A stretch of 22,641 nucleotides of DNA, taken from contig OMSM01000328.1 of the NCBI GenBank assembly GCA_900313745.1, forward strand, positions 1 through 22,641. Direction: 5' to 3'. Positions 1 to 7,825 of the stretch are shown piece after piece. Below the pieces are notes generated by a model. That model saw only the letters and a program-made list of their open reading frames with translations. It had not been told where the DNA came from and did no database searches. Both the position numbers and the translations under genes were made by a program. The stretch comes from an uncultured Lachnospiraceae bacterium. Lineage in GTDB: Bacteria > Bacillota > Clostridia > Lachnospirales > Lachnospiraceae. Each line of letters begins with the position of its first letter. Position 1 is the first letter of the stretch.

Positions 1-2636
1 AGCTGCTGCTCGTAGCGGGCCTGCTTCTCCTTCTCCTCGGCCACCTTGCTCTCCGGTGCCTTGGCAAGGAAGCGCTCGTTTTTGAGCATCCCCTCGGAGC
101 GCTTGAGCTCGCCGAGAAGCCTCTGCTCCTCCTTCGTAAGCCTCTCGATCTCCGCCCCGATATCGACAAGGTCGGAAAGCGGGATATAAAGCGTCGCATC
201 GGCAGTGACGACGGAGACAGAATCCTCCGCGATGCCCGTCTTGTCCGCCTGAATGTCCAGCCCGGATGCCTGGGCGAGCGTGGTGAAGAACACCCTGCCC
301 TCCTCGAAAATCCTCCGGACCCCGGGATCGGCGCTCACGCAGTAGACCGCGGCCCTGCGGGAAGGCGCGACTCCCATATCGGTGCGCACCTTACGGATGC
401 CGACCACTGCCTCCTTTAACACGGCGATCGCTTTCTCTTCCGCGGGGAAATTGTAATCCGCGCGGTAGACCGGCCAGCTGGAGATCATGATGGACTCCTC
501 CTCCGACTGGATGGAGGTGAAGATCTCCTCCGTGATGAATGGCATATAAGGATGAAGGAGCTTGAGCGCACCGATGAGGACGGTCTTAAGCGTCCAGAGT
601 GCCGCCTCTCTGCTGTCTCTGCCCCCATCCTCCCTGTTGTAGAGGCGGGGCTTGACCATCTCGATATACCAGTCGCAGAACTCATCCCATACGAAGTCGT
701 AGACCTTCTGCACCGCGATGCCCAGCTCGAAGCGCTCCATATTGTCCGTGACCTCACGGACAACGTCGTTGTAGCGGGACAGAATCCAGCGGTCCTCGGG
801 CTGAAGAGTCTGCGGCAGCTCCGCGGAGAGGCTCTCCGCTTCGTCTTCCATGTTCATCATGATGAAGCGGCTCGCATTCCACACCTTGTTGGCAAAGTTG
901 CGTGAGGACTCCACGCGCTCCATATAGAAGCGCATGTCGTTGCCCGGGGCGTTGCCGGTGATCAGCGTAAGCCTCAGCGCGTCCGCGCCGTACTGGTCGA
1001 TGATCTCCAGGGGATCGATGCCGTTGCCGAGGGACTTCGACATCTTCCGTCCCTGGGCATCCCTCACCAGTCCGTGGAAGAGCACGGTGCTGAAGGGATA
1101 GGTCCCCATCTGCTCGTAGCTCGAGAAGATCATCCGGATAACCCAGAAGAAAATGATGTCGTATCCGGTGACAAGCACATTCGTGGGGAAGAAATACTTA
1201 AGATCTTCGGTTTTGTCCGGCCAGCCCAGCGTCGAGAAGGGCCAGAGGGCGGACGAGAACCATGTGTCAAGCGTGTCGGGATCCTGGGTCAGGTGCGCTC
1301 CGCCGCACTTAGGGCAGACCGCAGGAGCAGTTTTGGCCACAGTGATCTCGCCGCAGTCATCGCAGTACCACGCGGGGATCCGGTGTCCCCACCAGAGCTG
1401 GCGGCTGATGCACCAGTCGCGGATGTTGTCGGTCCAGTTGAAGTAGGTCTTCTCCATCCTCTTCGGGACCAGCTGGATCTCGCCGTCCTGCACCGCTTTT
1501 ACCGCGGGCTTTATCAGCTCGTCCATCTTCACGAACCACTGCTGCTTGATCATCGGCTCCACAGTGGTTCCGCAGCGGTCATGGGTTCCCACGTTGTGGG
1601 TGTAATCCTCGATCCGGACGAGGAGCCCCAGCGCCTCCAGGTCCTCCACGACGTGCTTTCTGCACTCGTAGCGGTCCATGCCTGCATACCTGCCGCCGTT
1701 TTCGTTGATAGTCGCGTCATCGTTCAGGATGTTGATCTCCTCAAGGCCGTGGCGCTTGCCCACCTCGAAGTCGTTCGGGTCGTGGGCGGGAGTGATCTTG
1801 ACCACGCCGGTACCGAACTCGCGGTCCACATATTCGTCGGCGACGATCGGAATCGGCCGGTTCATCAGCGGCAGCATTACGCTGCGGCCTATCCACGCGG
1901 CGTAGCGCTCATCCTCGGGATGCACCGCCACCGCGGTATCGCCGAGCATAGTCTCCGGACGCGTTGTGGCGAACTCGATGAATTCGCTGTCGCTGACCGT
2001 GCCGTCCTCGCGGATCAGCGGATACTTGATATGCCAGAAGTGGCCGCGCTGCTCCTCGTACTGGACCTCGGCATCCGATATGGAGGTCTTGCAGACCGGG
2101 CACCAGTTGACGATGCGGCTGCCTTTGTAGATCCAGCCTGTCTCATGCATCCGGACGAAAACTTCCGTGACCGCCCTGTTGCAGCCCTCGTCCATGGTGA
2201 AGCGCTCCCTGTCCCAGTCGCAGGAGGAGCCGAGCTTCTTAAGCTGCTTCACGATCCTTCCGCCGTACTCGCGCCTCCAGTCCCAGGCTCTCTCCAGGAA
2301 GCCCTCACGGCCGAGGTCCTGCTTGGTCAGTCCCTCTTCCTTGAGGTTATTGATGATCCTCACCTCGGTGGCGATGCTCGCGTGGTCTGTCCCTGGCTGC
2401 CAGAGGGCATTGTACCCCTGCATCCTCTTAAACCGGATCAGGATATCCTGCATGGTGTTGTCCAGCGCGTGACCCATGTGCAGCTGGCCTGTGATATTTG
2501 GCGGGGGTATTACGATCGTAAAGGGTTTCCTGGAATAATCCACCTCCGCGTGGAAGTATTTTTTCTGCTCCCAGTTTTCGTAGATGCGGTCCTCCAGTCC
2601 GTGGGGATCGTAAGTTTTGGCCAGTTCCTTGCGCAT
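1..2636 (-). CDS. valS: Valyl-tRNA synthetase, C-terminus cut by window edge
   Basis: Class I aminoacyl-tRNA synthetase that charges tRNA-Val with valine in the cytoplasm. 878 codons are visible, and ValRS is usually about 880 residues, so only a few C-terminal residues are missing. The HIGH-type motif HMGH is at residues 53-56 after PPPNITG. KMSKS is at residues 531-535 (nucleotides 1032-1046). The Rossmann region contains GTDHASIATE, and the CP1 editing region contains the TTRPETMLGDTAVAV block typical of ValRS. The last visible residues form the charged C-terminal coiled-coil arm (about 830-878). The ATG start is set by AAGGAGG at 2644-2650, seven bases upstream. The gene lies directly behind a T-box leader with a valine specifier, which independently supports ValRS over IleRS or LeuRS. 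No frameshift was seen. Confidence 0.97.
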   Translation of the reverse strand, partial: MRKELAKTYDPHGLEDRIYENWEQKKYFHAEVDYSRKPFTIVIPPPNITGQLHMGHALDNTMQDILIRFKRMQGYNALWQPGTDHASIATEVRIINNLKEEGLTKQDLGREGFLERAWDWRREYGGRIVKQLKKLGSSCDWDRERFTMDEGCNRAVTEVFVRMHETGWIYKGSRIVNWCPVCKTSISDAEVQYEEQRGHFWHIKYPLIREDGTVSDSEFIEFATTRPETMLGDTAVAVHPEDERYAAWIGRSVMLPLMNRPIPIVADEYVDREFGTGVVKITPAHDPNDFEVGKRHGLEEINILNDDATINENGGRYAGMDRYECRKHVVEDLEALGLLVRIEDYTHNVGTHDRCGTTVEPMIKQQWFVKMDELIKPAVKAVQDGEIQLVPKRMEKTYFNWTDNIRDWCISRQLWWGHRIPAWYCDDCGEITVAKTAPAVCPKCGGAHLTQDPDTLDTWFSSALWPFSTLGWPDKTEDLKYFFPTNVLVTGYDIIFFWVIRMIFSSYEQMGTYPFSTVLFHGLVRDAQGRKMSKSLGNGIDPLEIIDQYGADALRLTLITGNAPGNDMRFYMERVESSRNFANKVWNASRFIMMNMEDEAESLSAELPQTLQPEDRWILSRYNDVVREVTDNMERFELGIAVQKVYDFVWDEFCDWYIEMVKPRLYNREDGGRDSREAALWTLKTVLIGALKLLHPYMPFITEEIFTSIQSEEESIMISSWPVYRADYNFPAEEKAIAVLKEAVVGIRKVRTDMGVAPSRRAAVYCVSADPGVRRIFEEGRVFFTTLAQASGLDIQADKTGIAEDSVSVVTADATLYIPLSDLVDIGAEIERLTKEEQRLLGELKRSEGMLKNERFLAKAPESKVAEEKEKQARYEQQ

Positions 2637-2653
2637 ATCTCTTCCTCCTTGAT

Positions 2654-2691
2654 AAAAAGAAAAACCCTCTGCCGGTATTCCCGGCAAAGGG
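2654..2691 (-). terminator. Intrinsic terminator of the valS T-box leader
   Basis: On the minus strand CCCTTTGCCGG pairs with CCGGCAGAGGG across a GAATA loop (2665-2691). The run TTTTTCTTTTT follows at 2654-2664, and the valS ribosome binding site lies just downstream. This is the terminator that the T-box antiterminator competes with. Confidence 0.93.
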
Positions 2692-2945
2692 CGTATCTCA
2701 CGCTGTACCACCTTTGTTCGCACAGGTGCGTCCCGGTTTTCCGGAGATTCCCGTGCCTCTTTGTCCGTAACGCGGATGTGCGGGGCCGCCTACACTGCTC
2801 CTTAAGGAGCGGTATCCTTATTCAGCGCCCGGCTCGGAAGCCACCTTCTTTCCCGTTCCCCCCGGATCCTCTCAGCCAGCGCACCGCGCGGGATCCTTCT
2901 CTGTTCGGGCCTTGCGGGAAATACTCCTCTTCGTCCCTGCCTTTA
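2654..2945 (-). promoter_or_regulatory. T-box riboswitch leader of valS (valine specifier GUG)
   Basis: This is a tRNA-sensing leader that allows valS transcription when uncharged tRNA-Val binds. Stem I starts near GACGAAGAGGAGTA. TTTCCCG pairs with CGGGAAA around the distal part, leaving a specifier loop that contains GAAGGTGG. GTG at 2842-2844 is the likely specifier and encodes valine. Downstream come the stem III-like CGTTA segment and the T-box sequence AGGTGGTACAGCG (2701-2713). Its UGGU would pair with an ACCA tRNA 3' end, which fits A73 of tRNA-Val. An intrinsic terminator follows. Stem boundaries were judged by eye; the triplet assignment is fairly secure because lower-stem GAAG/CTTC flanks it. 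Confidence 0.92.
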
Positions 2946-2956
2946 TCTTAACTGAT

Positions 2957-2986
2957 ATCTTAATCGTCCCTGCAATTTCCCGTCAA
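2957..2986 (-). promoter_or_regulatory. Sigma-A type promoter of the valS T-box transcript
   Basis: TTGACG (2981-2986) and TAAGAT (2957-2962) are separated by 18 bases. The predicted start near 2950 sits just before stem I. The -35 matches 5 of 6 consensus bases and the -10 matches 4 of 6. Confidence 0.6.
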
Positions 2987-3059
2987 CAGAATAAACAGGA
3001 AATTTTCACCGCAAAACCGGATCTTTTTGGTCAGATGTCACAGGAATCCCTGCAAATTC

Positions 3060-3368
3060 CTAGAGAATCACCAGCTCCGATACGAACACCGCCGCGCAGG
3101 CAACGCACGCTACGGTGAACAGGTCCCCGCCGATCAGTGCCGCGGCAGCGGCCGCAGCGAGAGCGATGATTCCGGACCATATGGAATCCGTCGCGGTTAC
3201 CATCGCGGGGAAGGTCATCACCGCCAGGGTGACGAAGGGAACATAGTACAGAAAGGAGCGGATGAAAGGACTTGTAATCTCCTTCCGCAGGAACAGAAAA
3301 GGGAGCGCTCTGACCGCATAGATCGTCAGGATCATGACAAGAAGAGCAATTAATGTGTTCGCCGTCAC
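3060..3368 (-). CDS. azlD: AzlD-family branched-chain amino acid exporter small subunit
   Basis: A 102-residue, very hydrophobic protein with about three to four membrane segments and the RALPFLFLRK motif near residues 20-29 that is typical of AzlD. AzlD pairs with AzlC to form a LIV-E-type export permease for branched-chain amino acids or their analogues; that role comes from the family. The start is GTG, inside the GTGA overlap with the azlC stop (3365-3368). AAAGGAGG lies about eight bases upstream, so translational coupling is likely. No convincing intrinsic terminator was seen between its stop and the valS promoter at 2957-2986, so read-through into the valS leader is possible. Confidence 0.9.
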   Translation of the reverse strand: MTANTLIALLVMILTIYAVRALPFLFLRKEITSPFIRSFLYYVPFVTLAVMTFPAMVTATDSIWSGIIALAAAAAAALIGGDLFTVACVACAAVFVSELVIL

Positions 3369-4153
3369 GCCGCTTCCTCCTTTCTCCCCGGTTCTCCGGA
3401 GCCTTCGCCCGCTTTGTCCCCGCTGCCGTTCACCGGCCTTACCGCCGCTGCGATTCCTGCGATCAGCACCGTGAGGATGATCACCCGGAATCCCGACGAG
3501 ACCGCCTTAAGGCCGGGTGTGTACTCCATCACCGCGCTTGCCGCCATGGAGAGGACAACCAGTCCCGCCATGAACCTGCTCTTTCTCGCCGGGGGGAGGA
3601 TAATCGCGAGGAACATGCCGTACAGCGCCACGGAGAGCGCGGAGAGCATCCTGTGGGGAAGCACGCTGCCGATCAGTATGCCCACCACCGTGCCGCCCTC
3701 CCAGCCGGCTCCGGCGACGCACATGGCGCCGTAGGTATACATCGGGTTAAGGAATCCCGGCACCGCGGAAGATATCCCGAAGATCTCGTCGGTGACGCAC
3801 ATCGCCAGCTGGAAGCGGTGATGAAACGGCAGATCCGGGGAGAGCTTCTGGGTGAGGGAGCAGCTCATCAGGAAATACCGCAGATTGATCACCACCGTGG
3901 TGATGATCATCTCCAGCACTCCCGCTCCCGCGCCGATCAGCATGATCGCGGCATACTCGCCGGCGGAAGCGTGCATCCCGAGAGACATAAGATAGCCTTC
4001 CAGAGCGCTTATTCCAACATTTCTCGCGGATATCCCAAGGGCGAGCGCCACGGCGAAATACCCCGTTCCGATAGGGACGCCGTCCTTTATTCCTCTCAGA
4101 AACCAGCCCCTGTTGTCCTTATATTCCGGATAGAGCTTAGTCGATTGTGCCAT
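3365..4153 (-). CDS. azlC: AzlC-family branched-chain amino acid exporter large subunit
   Basis: A 262-residue integral membrane protein of the AzlC family, the large subunit of a two-gene exporter for branched-chain amino acids. Visible family traits are the FLRGIKDGVPIGTGYFAVAL opening at residues 18-37, the DEIFG motif near residues 141-145, and several hydrophobic helices separated by short charged loops. It starts nine bases after the galE stop and shares a GTGA overlap with azlD, so galE-azlC-azlD is probably one transcript. The C-terminus has an extra charged tail (GEGSGEPGRKEE) that may be cytoplasmic. Export rather than import is inferred from the best-studied homologues, and substrate specificity is not visible in the sequence. 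Proximity to the valine-responsive valS leader fits a role in branched-chain amino acid balance. Confidence 0.92.
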   Translation of the reverse strand: MAQSTKLYPEYKDNRGWFLRGIKDGVPIGTGYFAVALALGISARNVGISALEGYLMSLGMHASAGEYAAIMLIGAGAGVLEMIITTVVINLRYFLMSCSLTQKLSPDLPFHHRFQLAMCVTDEIFGISSAVPGFLNPMYTYGAMCVAGAGWEGGTVVGILIGSVLPHRMLSALSVALYGMFLAIILPPARKSRFMAGLVVLSMAASAVMEYTPGLKAVSSGFRVIILTVLIAGIAAAVRPVNGSGDKAGEGSGEPGRKEEAA

Positions 4154-4162
4154 AAGTTTAAG

Positions 4163-5212
4163 TCAGCCCTCGCCGTATCCTTCGGGGTTGTTGTACTGCC
4201 AGCGCCATGCGTCCCGGCACATGTCCTCGAGATTCTTCTCCGCCTTCCAGCCGAGCTCCCTCTCCGCCTTCGCGGGATCGGAGTAGCAGGTGGCGATGTC
4301 GCCGGGGCGCCTTCCCTCGATCACATAGGGAAGATCCCTGCCGCAGGCCTTGCTGAAGGCCTTCACCATCTCCAGGACACTGTAGCCGACGCCGGTTCCG
4401 AGATTATAGATGTTGACCCCCGTGATCGGGCCGTGCGTCACTCCGCCGCGCTCCGTCCCGAAGATCGCATCGAGGGCTTTCACGTGGCCTTTTGCAAGGT
4501 CAACCACATGGATATAGTCCCGGACTCCCGTGCCGTCCGGCGTGTTATAGTCGCTGCCGTAGACGTGGACTTTCTCCAGCCTTCCGATCGCCACCTGGGC
4601 CACGTAGGGGAGAAGGTTGTTCGGGATGCCTTTGGGATCCTCTCCCATCGTTCCGCTCTCATGGGCGCCGATGGGATTGAAGTAGCGAAGGAGCACCACG
4701 TTCCAGCGGGAGTCGCTCCTGTTAATGTCTGTCAGGATCCTCTCCTGCATCGCCTTGGACTCCCCGTAGGGATTCGTGCGCTCTCCAAGAGGGCACTCCT
4801 CGGTGATCGGGACGAAGGCCGGATCGCCGTAGACCGTCGCGGACGAGGAGAACACGATGTTGAAGCAGCCGTGTGCGCGCATCACGTCCGTGAGCACCAG
4901 GGTGGACATCAGGTTGTTGCTGTAGTACTCGATCGGCTTGACGGTGGATTCGCCTACCGCCTTTAATCCCGCGAAATGGATCACCGCATCGATTTTCTCC
5001 GCATCGAAGAGCGATGTAAGCGCCGCCCTGTCGCAGACGTCGATCTCATAGAAAACCGGCCTCACCCCGGTAATTGCTTCGATGCGGTCGACAACCAGCG
5101 CCTTGGAATTGGACAGATTATCCGCGATGACGACATCATATCCCGCCTGGATCAGCTCTACCGCCGTGTGGCTTCCAATGAAGCCTGTTCCTCCTGTGAC
5201 TAAAATACGCAT
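4163..5212 (-). CDS. galE: UDP-glucose 4-epimerase
   Basis: A 349-residue extended short-chain dehydrogenase/reductase that interconverts UDP-galactose and UDP-glucose (Leloir pathway, cytoplasm). The NAD-binding GGTGFIG motif is at residues 7-13. Catalytic Ser is in FSSSATVYGD (S122-S124), and Tyr149 and Lys153 are in NPYGESK. The LLRYFNPIGAHESG and GVRDYIHVVDLAKGH blocks are diagnostic of GalE. Length is normal for the family. It lies upstream of azlCD with a nine-base gap and has a promoter about 140 bases upstream of its start. The neighbouring GH-A hydrolase (5394-7418) and the GH95 gene at the window end suggest a galactose/fucose-containing glycan diet; that link is inference. Confidence 0.97.
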   Translation of the reverse strand: MRILVTGGTGFIGSHTAVELIQAGYDVVIADNLSNSKALVVDRIEAITGVRPVFYEIDVCDRAALTSLFDAEKIDAVIHFAGLKAVGESTVKPIEYYSNNLMSTLVLTDVMRAHGCFNIVFSSSATVYGDPAFVPITEECPLGERTNPYGESKAMQERILTDINRSDSRWNVVLLRYFNPIGAHESGTMGEDPKGIPNNLLPYVAQVAIGRLEKVHVYGSDYNTPDGTGVRDYIHVVDLAKGHVKALDAIFGTERGGVTHGPITGVNIYNLGTGVGYSVLEMVKAFSKACGRDLPYVIEGRRPGDIATCYSDPAKAERELGWKAEKNLEDMCRDAWRWQYNNPEGYGEG

Positions 5213-5234
5213 ATGCCTGCCTTATCCTTTCCTG

Positions 5235-5255
5235 CCGCCCGCATCAGCCGGGCGG
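5235..5255 (-). repeat. Stem-loop in the galE leader
   Basis: CCGCCCG (5235-5241) and CGGGCGG (5249-5255) form a perfect 7-bp inverted repeat with a 7-base loop, ending about 22 bases before the galE start codon. There is no U-tract, so it is not an intrinsic terminator. It could affect mRNA stability or translation of galE. Confidence 0.5.
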
Positions 5256-5349
5256 GACGCGCCCCGGAACTTAATCCGGAGGACGCGGATTACTCCGGAC
5301 CGGGCCTCCTTTATGCCGTGTTCAGGCATTTCCGGAGGTCCGATACTGG

Positions 5350-5378
5350 ATTATAGACGATGAGAGGGCCAAACACAA
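5350..5378 (-). promoter_or_regulatory. Promoter of galE-azlC-azlD
   Basis: A perfect TATAAT (5350-5355) lies 17 bases from TTGTGT (5373-5378, 3 of 6 consensus bases). The predicted start near 5343 gives a leader of about 130 bases. It lies just after the stop of the upstream hydrolase gene, so galE need not depend on read-through. Confidence 0.6.
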
Positions 5379-5393
5379 CCGCCGCCGGCGGCA

Positions 5394-7418
5394 TCAGAAC
5401 GCCACGACGCACCTCTCTGCGGCGCGCTCCGCCGTTCCGTTCCTCTCCCCCGCCGCTATCCCGCGGATCCCCGCGCTGCACTCCCGGATTGCCTCGAGCA
5501 TGTCAGGATACGGCCTGGAGGTGAGGTCAAACAGGCCGATATTGTAATTCTCCCCGTCGAAGCGCCCGAGGGCGAACTGGTCGTAGAGCTGGAAGTAGTG
5601 GCAGCCTACGCCCATGGGATGCTCCGCGGTCTTCTCCACGTAGTACCGGTAGGCCTTTCCGCGCTCTGCCTGGTCCGCAACTGCCTTGAGGCCTGTGGAG
5701 AGCGGCCCTGCGTCCAGCGCACCGAAATGGAATTCACCGATCATCACCGGGAGGTCCACCCCAAGCGACCGCACGTTATCAATTGCCGGCGTAGGATCAA
5801 AGGAGTAGCAGTTGATGGAGAAGACGTCAAAATTCTCCCATCCCTCGACCAGAGCGGGATCCGAGATCCAGGCCCAGCGCATTCCGAGAATCATGTGGTT
5901 GGGATCCACCGCCCTGCAGGCCTTCGCGGGGATCTCCACGTAGCGCCTTACCATCTCCGCGGAGAACTCCCTGAGCTCCTTCTCCGCCGCTGCGGACCAC
6001 GCGGAGGTATGCTCCCTGGACTCATAGAGCCCGTCAAAACTTCCGTACTCCGAATTCCACGCCTCGTTCAGCGCCTCAACGGTCCCGTAGCGCTCCTTAA
6101 GCCTGCGGATGAGCTCCTCCTTGCAGGCCGAGCGCTCCGGATTGTAGAGCACCTCGTCCGCGATCACCAGATTGTCCACGAAGGCCCATGAGGGCTCATT
6201 GCGGAGGAAATAGCCGATCATGAACGGGTCGTCCTTCCTTGCTCTGAGCGCCTCGGCGTTCTTTGCCGCGCTCTCCTCGTACTCCCTGCTGAACACGTCG
6301 GGGAAATCACGGAAAATCCTTACGCTGGTCTCCGGGAAGCGCGCAAGCGAGGTGACATAGGGCATCTCCGCCGCACCGAAGAGCACCGGGTCGGACCAGT
6401 TGGCGATGGTATTCATTCCGTATTTCTTCAGCTGTCCCGGGATAAGCCGCTGCCACTCCTCATACCAGTTCTTTCCGAAGGCCCGGTAAAGATTGGCCTT
6501 AGGGAAGGAGAAGAGCGTGCATTTCCTCCTGGGCTTATCCAGAGGGGGCCACTTCTCGTGGATCTCGTACATCTGGGCGAAATCCGGATCATCGGGGTCA
6601 GGCAGCCAGTCCATCCATTTCTCAATGCCGTCGATACGGCAGTCCGCGTCCAGGTTCACGCAGTCCGGTCCCATGCTGAAGAAGGCATAGCCGTCGGGAT
6701 CCACAAGCCACCATCTCCCGTCCTTCTTCGTCCTCGTGAAGAATCCGGTTCCTTCCCCCAGCCTCAGCTTCATAAAGCCGCCGTACCGGGACCAGTCGTC
6801 AAAGGGATAAGAGGAATCCGCTTCGGCGGCCTCCCCGGAGAGCACCTCCTTAAGCTCCTCCTCCCCGGAGAGCTTCGTCTTCCAGCTGCGTCCCTTCCAC
6901 TGCCCCAGCTCGTCGATGAGTTTTCCGTCCGCGACATCAAAGTGATCCGGATACTCGTCCGTCAGGGTAAGGGGCGAGAAGCTGATCTCCGTCTCCTCGT
7001 CAAAGGGAAGCAGGGTAAGCGCGATGCGGCCGATCTCCGCGGGGTTGATCCTCCGCCCGTGGCAGGTAATCTTGAGCTGGCCGGGCGCCGTCTCGGGAAA
7101 GAGGGCGTGGGCGTCCATAAGGCCCAGATCCAGCACGATCCTGGTGGGAACCCCGGGAAGCACCCCGGTCTGAATGTCAAACGCGCGCACGTCCGGCTCG
7201 TCCTTCGTGTATACGCCGAGCCAGAAGGCCGCGCTGTGGTCGGTGTGCGCCGTCATGGTCAGCACCACATAGCGGAAGCCCTTATCCTTGAGCCAGGTCA
7301 GGTCCACTCCGCTGCCGTCCTTCGGGAAGCGGAGGCGCACCTCCTCCCCTTCGCCGCCTGCAGCCACGCAGCCCGGCATAAGCATTGCTTCGTCTATCCG
7401 CACGGTCATCTCTTTCAT
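5394..7418 (-). CDS. Clan GH-A glycoside hydrolase (GH50/GH42-like)
   Basis: A 674-residue protein without signal peptide, so probably an intracellular glycosidase. Residues 1-160 look like a beta-rich N-terminal domain. Residues about 225-645 look like a TIM barrel that opens with GRWWLVDPDGYAFFSMG (235-250), a block seen in GH50 agarases and related GH-A enzymes. Residues 407-409 are NEP, the usual acid/base position (E408). MIGEF at 559-563 supplies the probable nucleophile E562. LNEAWNSEYGSFDGL (450-464) resembles GH42 beta-galactosidases. Retaining beta-glycosidase activity follows from clan GH-A chemistry; the exact substrate (beta-galactoside is a guess, helped by adjacent galE) cannot be read here. 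AAAGGAGG lies about six bases before the ATG. It appears monocistronic, with galE starting from its own promoter. Confidence 0.75.
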   Translation of the reverse strand: MKEMTVRIDEAMLMPGCVAAGGEGEEVRLRFPKDGSGVDLTWLKDKGFRYVVLTMTAHTDHSAAFWLGVYTKDEPDVRAFDIQTGVLPGVPTRIVLDLGLMDAHALFPETAPGQLKITCHGRRINPAEIGRIALTLLPFDEETEISFSPLTLTDEYPDHFDVADGKLIDELGQWKGRSWKTKLSGEEELKEVLSGEAAEADSSYPFDDWSRYGGFMKLRLGEGTGFFTRTKKDGRWWLVDPDGYAFFSMGPDCVNLDADCRIDGIEKWMDWLPDPDDPDFAQMYEIHEKWPPLDKPRRKCTLFSFPKANLYRAFGKNWYEEWQRLIPGQLKKYGMNTIANWSDPVLFGAAEMPYVTSLARFPETSVRIFRDFPDVFSREYEESAAKNAEALRARKDDPFMIGYFLRNEPSWAFVDNLVIADEVLYNPERSACKEELIRRLKERYGTVEALNEAWNSEYGSFDGLYESREHTSAWSAAAEKELREFSAEMVRRYVEIPAKACRAVDPNHMILGMRWAWISDPALVEGWENFDVFSINCYSFDPTPAIDNVRSLGVDLPVMIGEFHFGALDAGPLSTGLKAVADQAERGKAYRYYVEKTAEHPMGVGCHYFQLYDQFALGRFDGENYNIGLFDLTSRPYPDMLEAIRECSAGIRGIAAGERNGTAERAAERCVVAF

Positions 7419-7508
7419 GTCTTCCTCCTTTGATGTGTTTCCTGCACTGCCGTGTCACGGAAGCGTGCTCTTCGGAGCTTCCGTCTTTTCCGTACTGCCT
7501 CTTGCTGT

Positions 7509-7539
7509 TATAATGCTCTAAGTCCCGCACTCCGCGGGA
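7509..7539 (+). promoter_or_regulatory. Candidate -10 and hairpin upstream of the DUF4250 gene
   Basis: A perfect TATAAT (7509-7514) lies on the plus strand in the divergent intergenic region, but only a weak TTTTCC is found at -35. A hairpin TCCCGC/GCGGGA (7523-7539, 5-base loop) follows near the predicted start. The same DNA could also hold the promoter of the minus-strand hydrolase, for which no clear match was seen. Confidence 0.35.
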
Positions 7540-7605
7540 TAAAATCCGTAAATCCGGAAGCCGCCGGTACCGCACGGCTCCCGCGCCCTCAAAGAGGAGG
7601 CCGCC

Positions 7606-7779
7606 ATGCTGCCCGAAGATCCCGTAATGCTTGTCAGCGTGCTCAACATGAAGCTCCGCGATTTCTATCCCACCCTTGAAGCGCTTCTGGAAGACCTTGA
7701 TCTCCCGGAGGAGGAGCTCCTGTCAAAACTCGCCGGGGCCGGCTTCACCTACAGCGCGGAGAAAAACCGCTTCGTGTGA
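7606..7779 (+). CDS. DUF4250 small protein
   Basis: A 57-residue protein starting MLPEDPVMLVSVLNMKLRD and ending KNRFV. It matches the DUF4250 family, whose members share the MLPxDPVMLLSxxNxKLRDxY opening and a C-terminal ERNQFV-like ending. The function of the family is unknown. AAAGAGGAGG (7591-7600) sits five bases before the ATG and supports the start. The helical, acidic middle (LEALLEDLDLPEEELLSKL) looks like a small helix-turn-helix-type fold, though no DNA-binding role is established. It is transcribed alone, divergent from the hydrolase and convergent with ylmH. Confidence 0.88.
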   Translation: MLPEDPVMLVSVLNMKLRDFYPTLEALLEDLDLPEEELLSKLAGAGFTYSAEKNRFV

Positions 7780-7796
7780 CCTGCCTCCGGATCCTG

Positions 7797-7824
7797 CCGG
7801 CTTATTATGCCTGCCTGAAGCCGG
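7797..7824. terminator. Stem-loop between convergent DUF4250 gene and ylmH
   Basis: CCGGCTT (7797-7803) and AAGCCGG (7818-7824) form a perfect 7-bp inverted repeat with a 14-base loop, filling the gap between the two convergent stop codons. Neither strand shows a strong U-tract, so termination activity is a guess based on position. Confidence 0.4.
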
Positions 7825-7825
7825 A

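Noticed and set aside
1074..2951. A 625-codon open frame on the plus strand opposite valS
   Set aside because: It lies antisense to a clear ValRS and to the T-box leader, has no recognisable domain, and is the kind of shadow frame that high GC content creates.
3353..4966. A 537-codon open frame on the plus strand opposite azlC and galE
   Set aside because: It is antisense to well-supported genes and its product is rich in His, Arg and Asp with no domain.
5222..5329. A 35-codon open frame in the galE leader, minus strand, ending 10 bases before galE
   Set aside because: No Shine-Dalgarno site precedes its ATG, the sequence is basic and low in information, and the leader hairpin overlaps its end. 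A regulatory leader peptide is not excluded but not supported.
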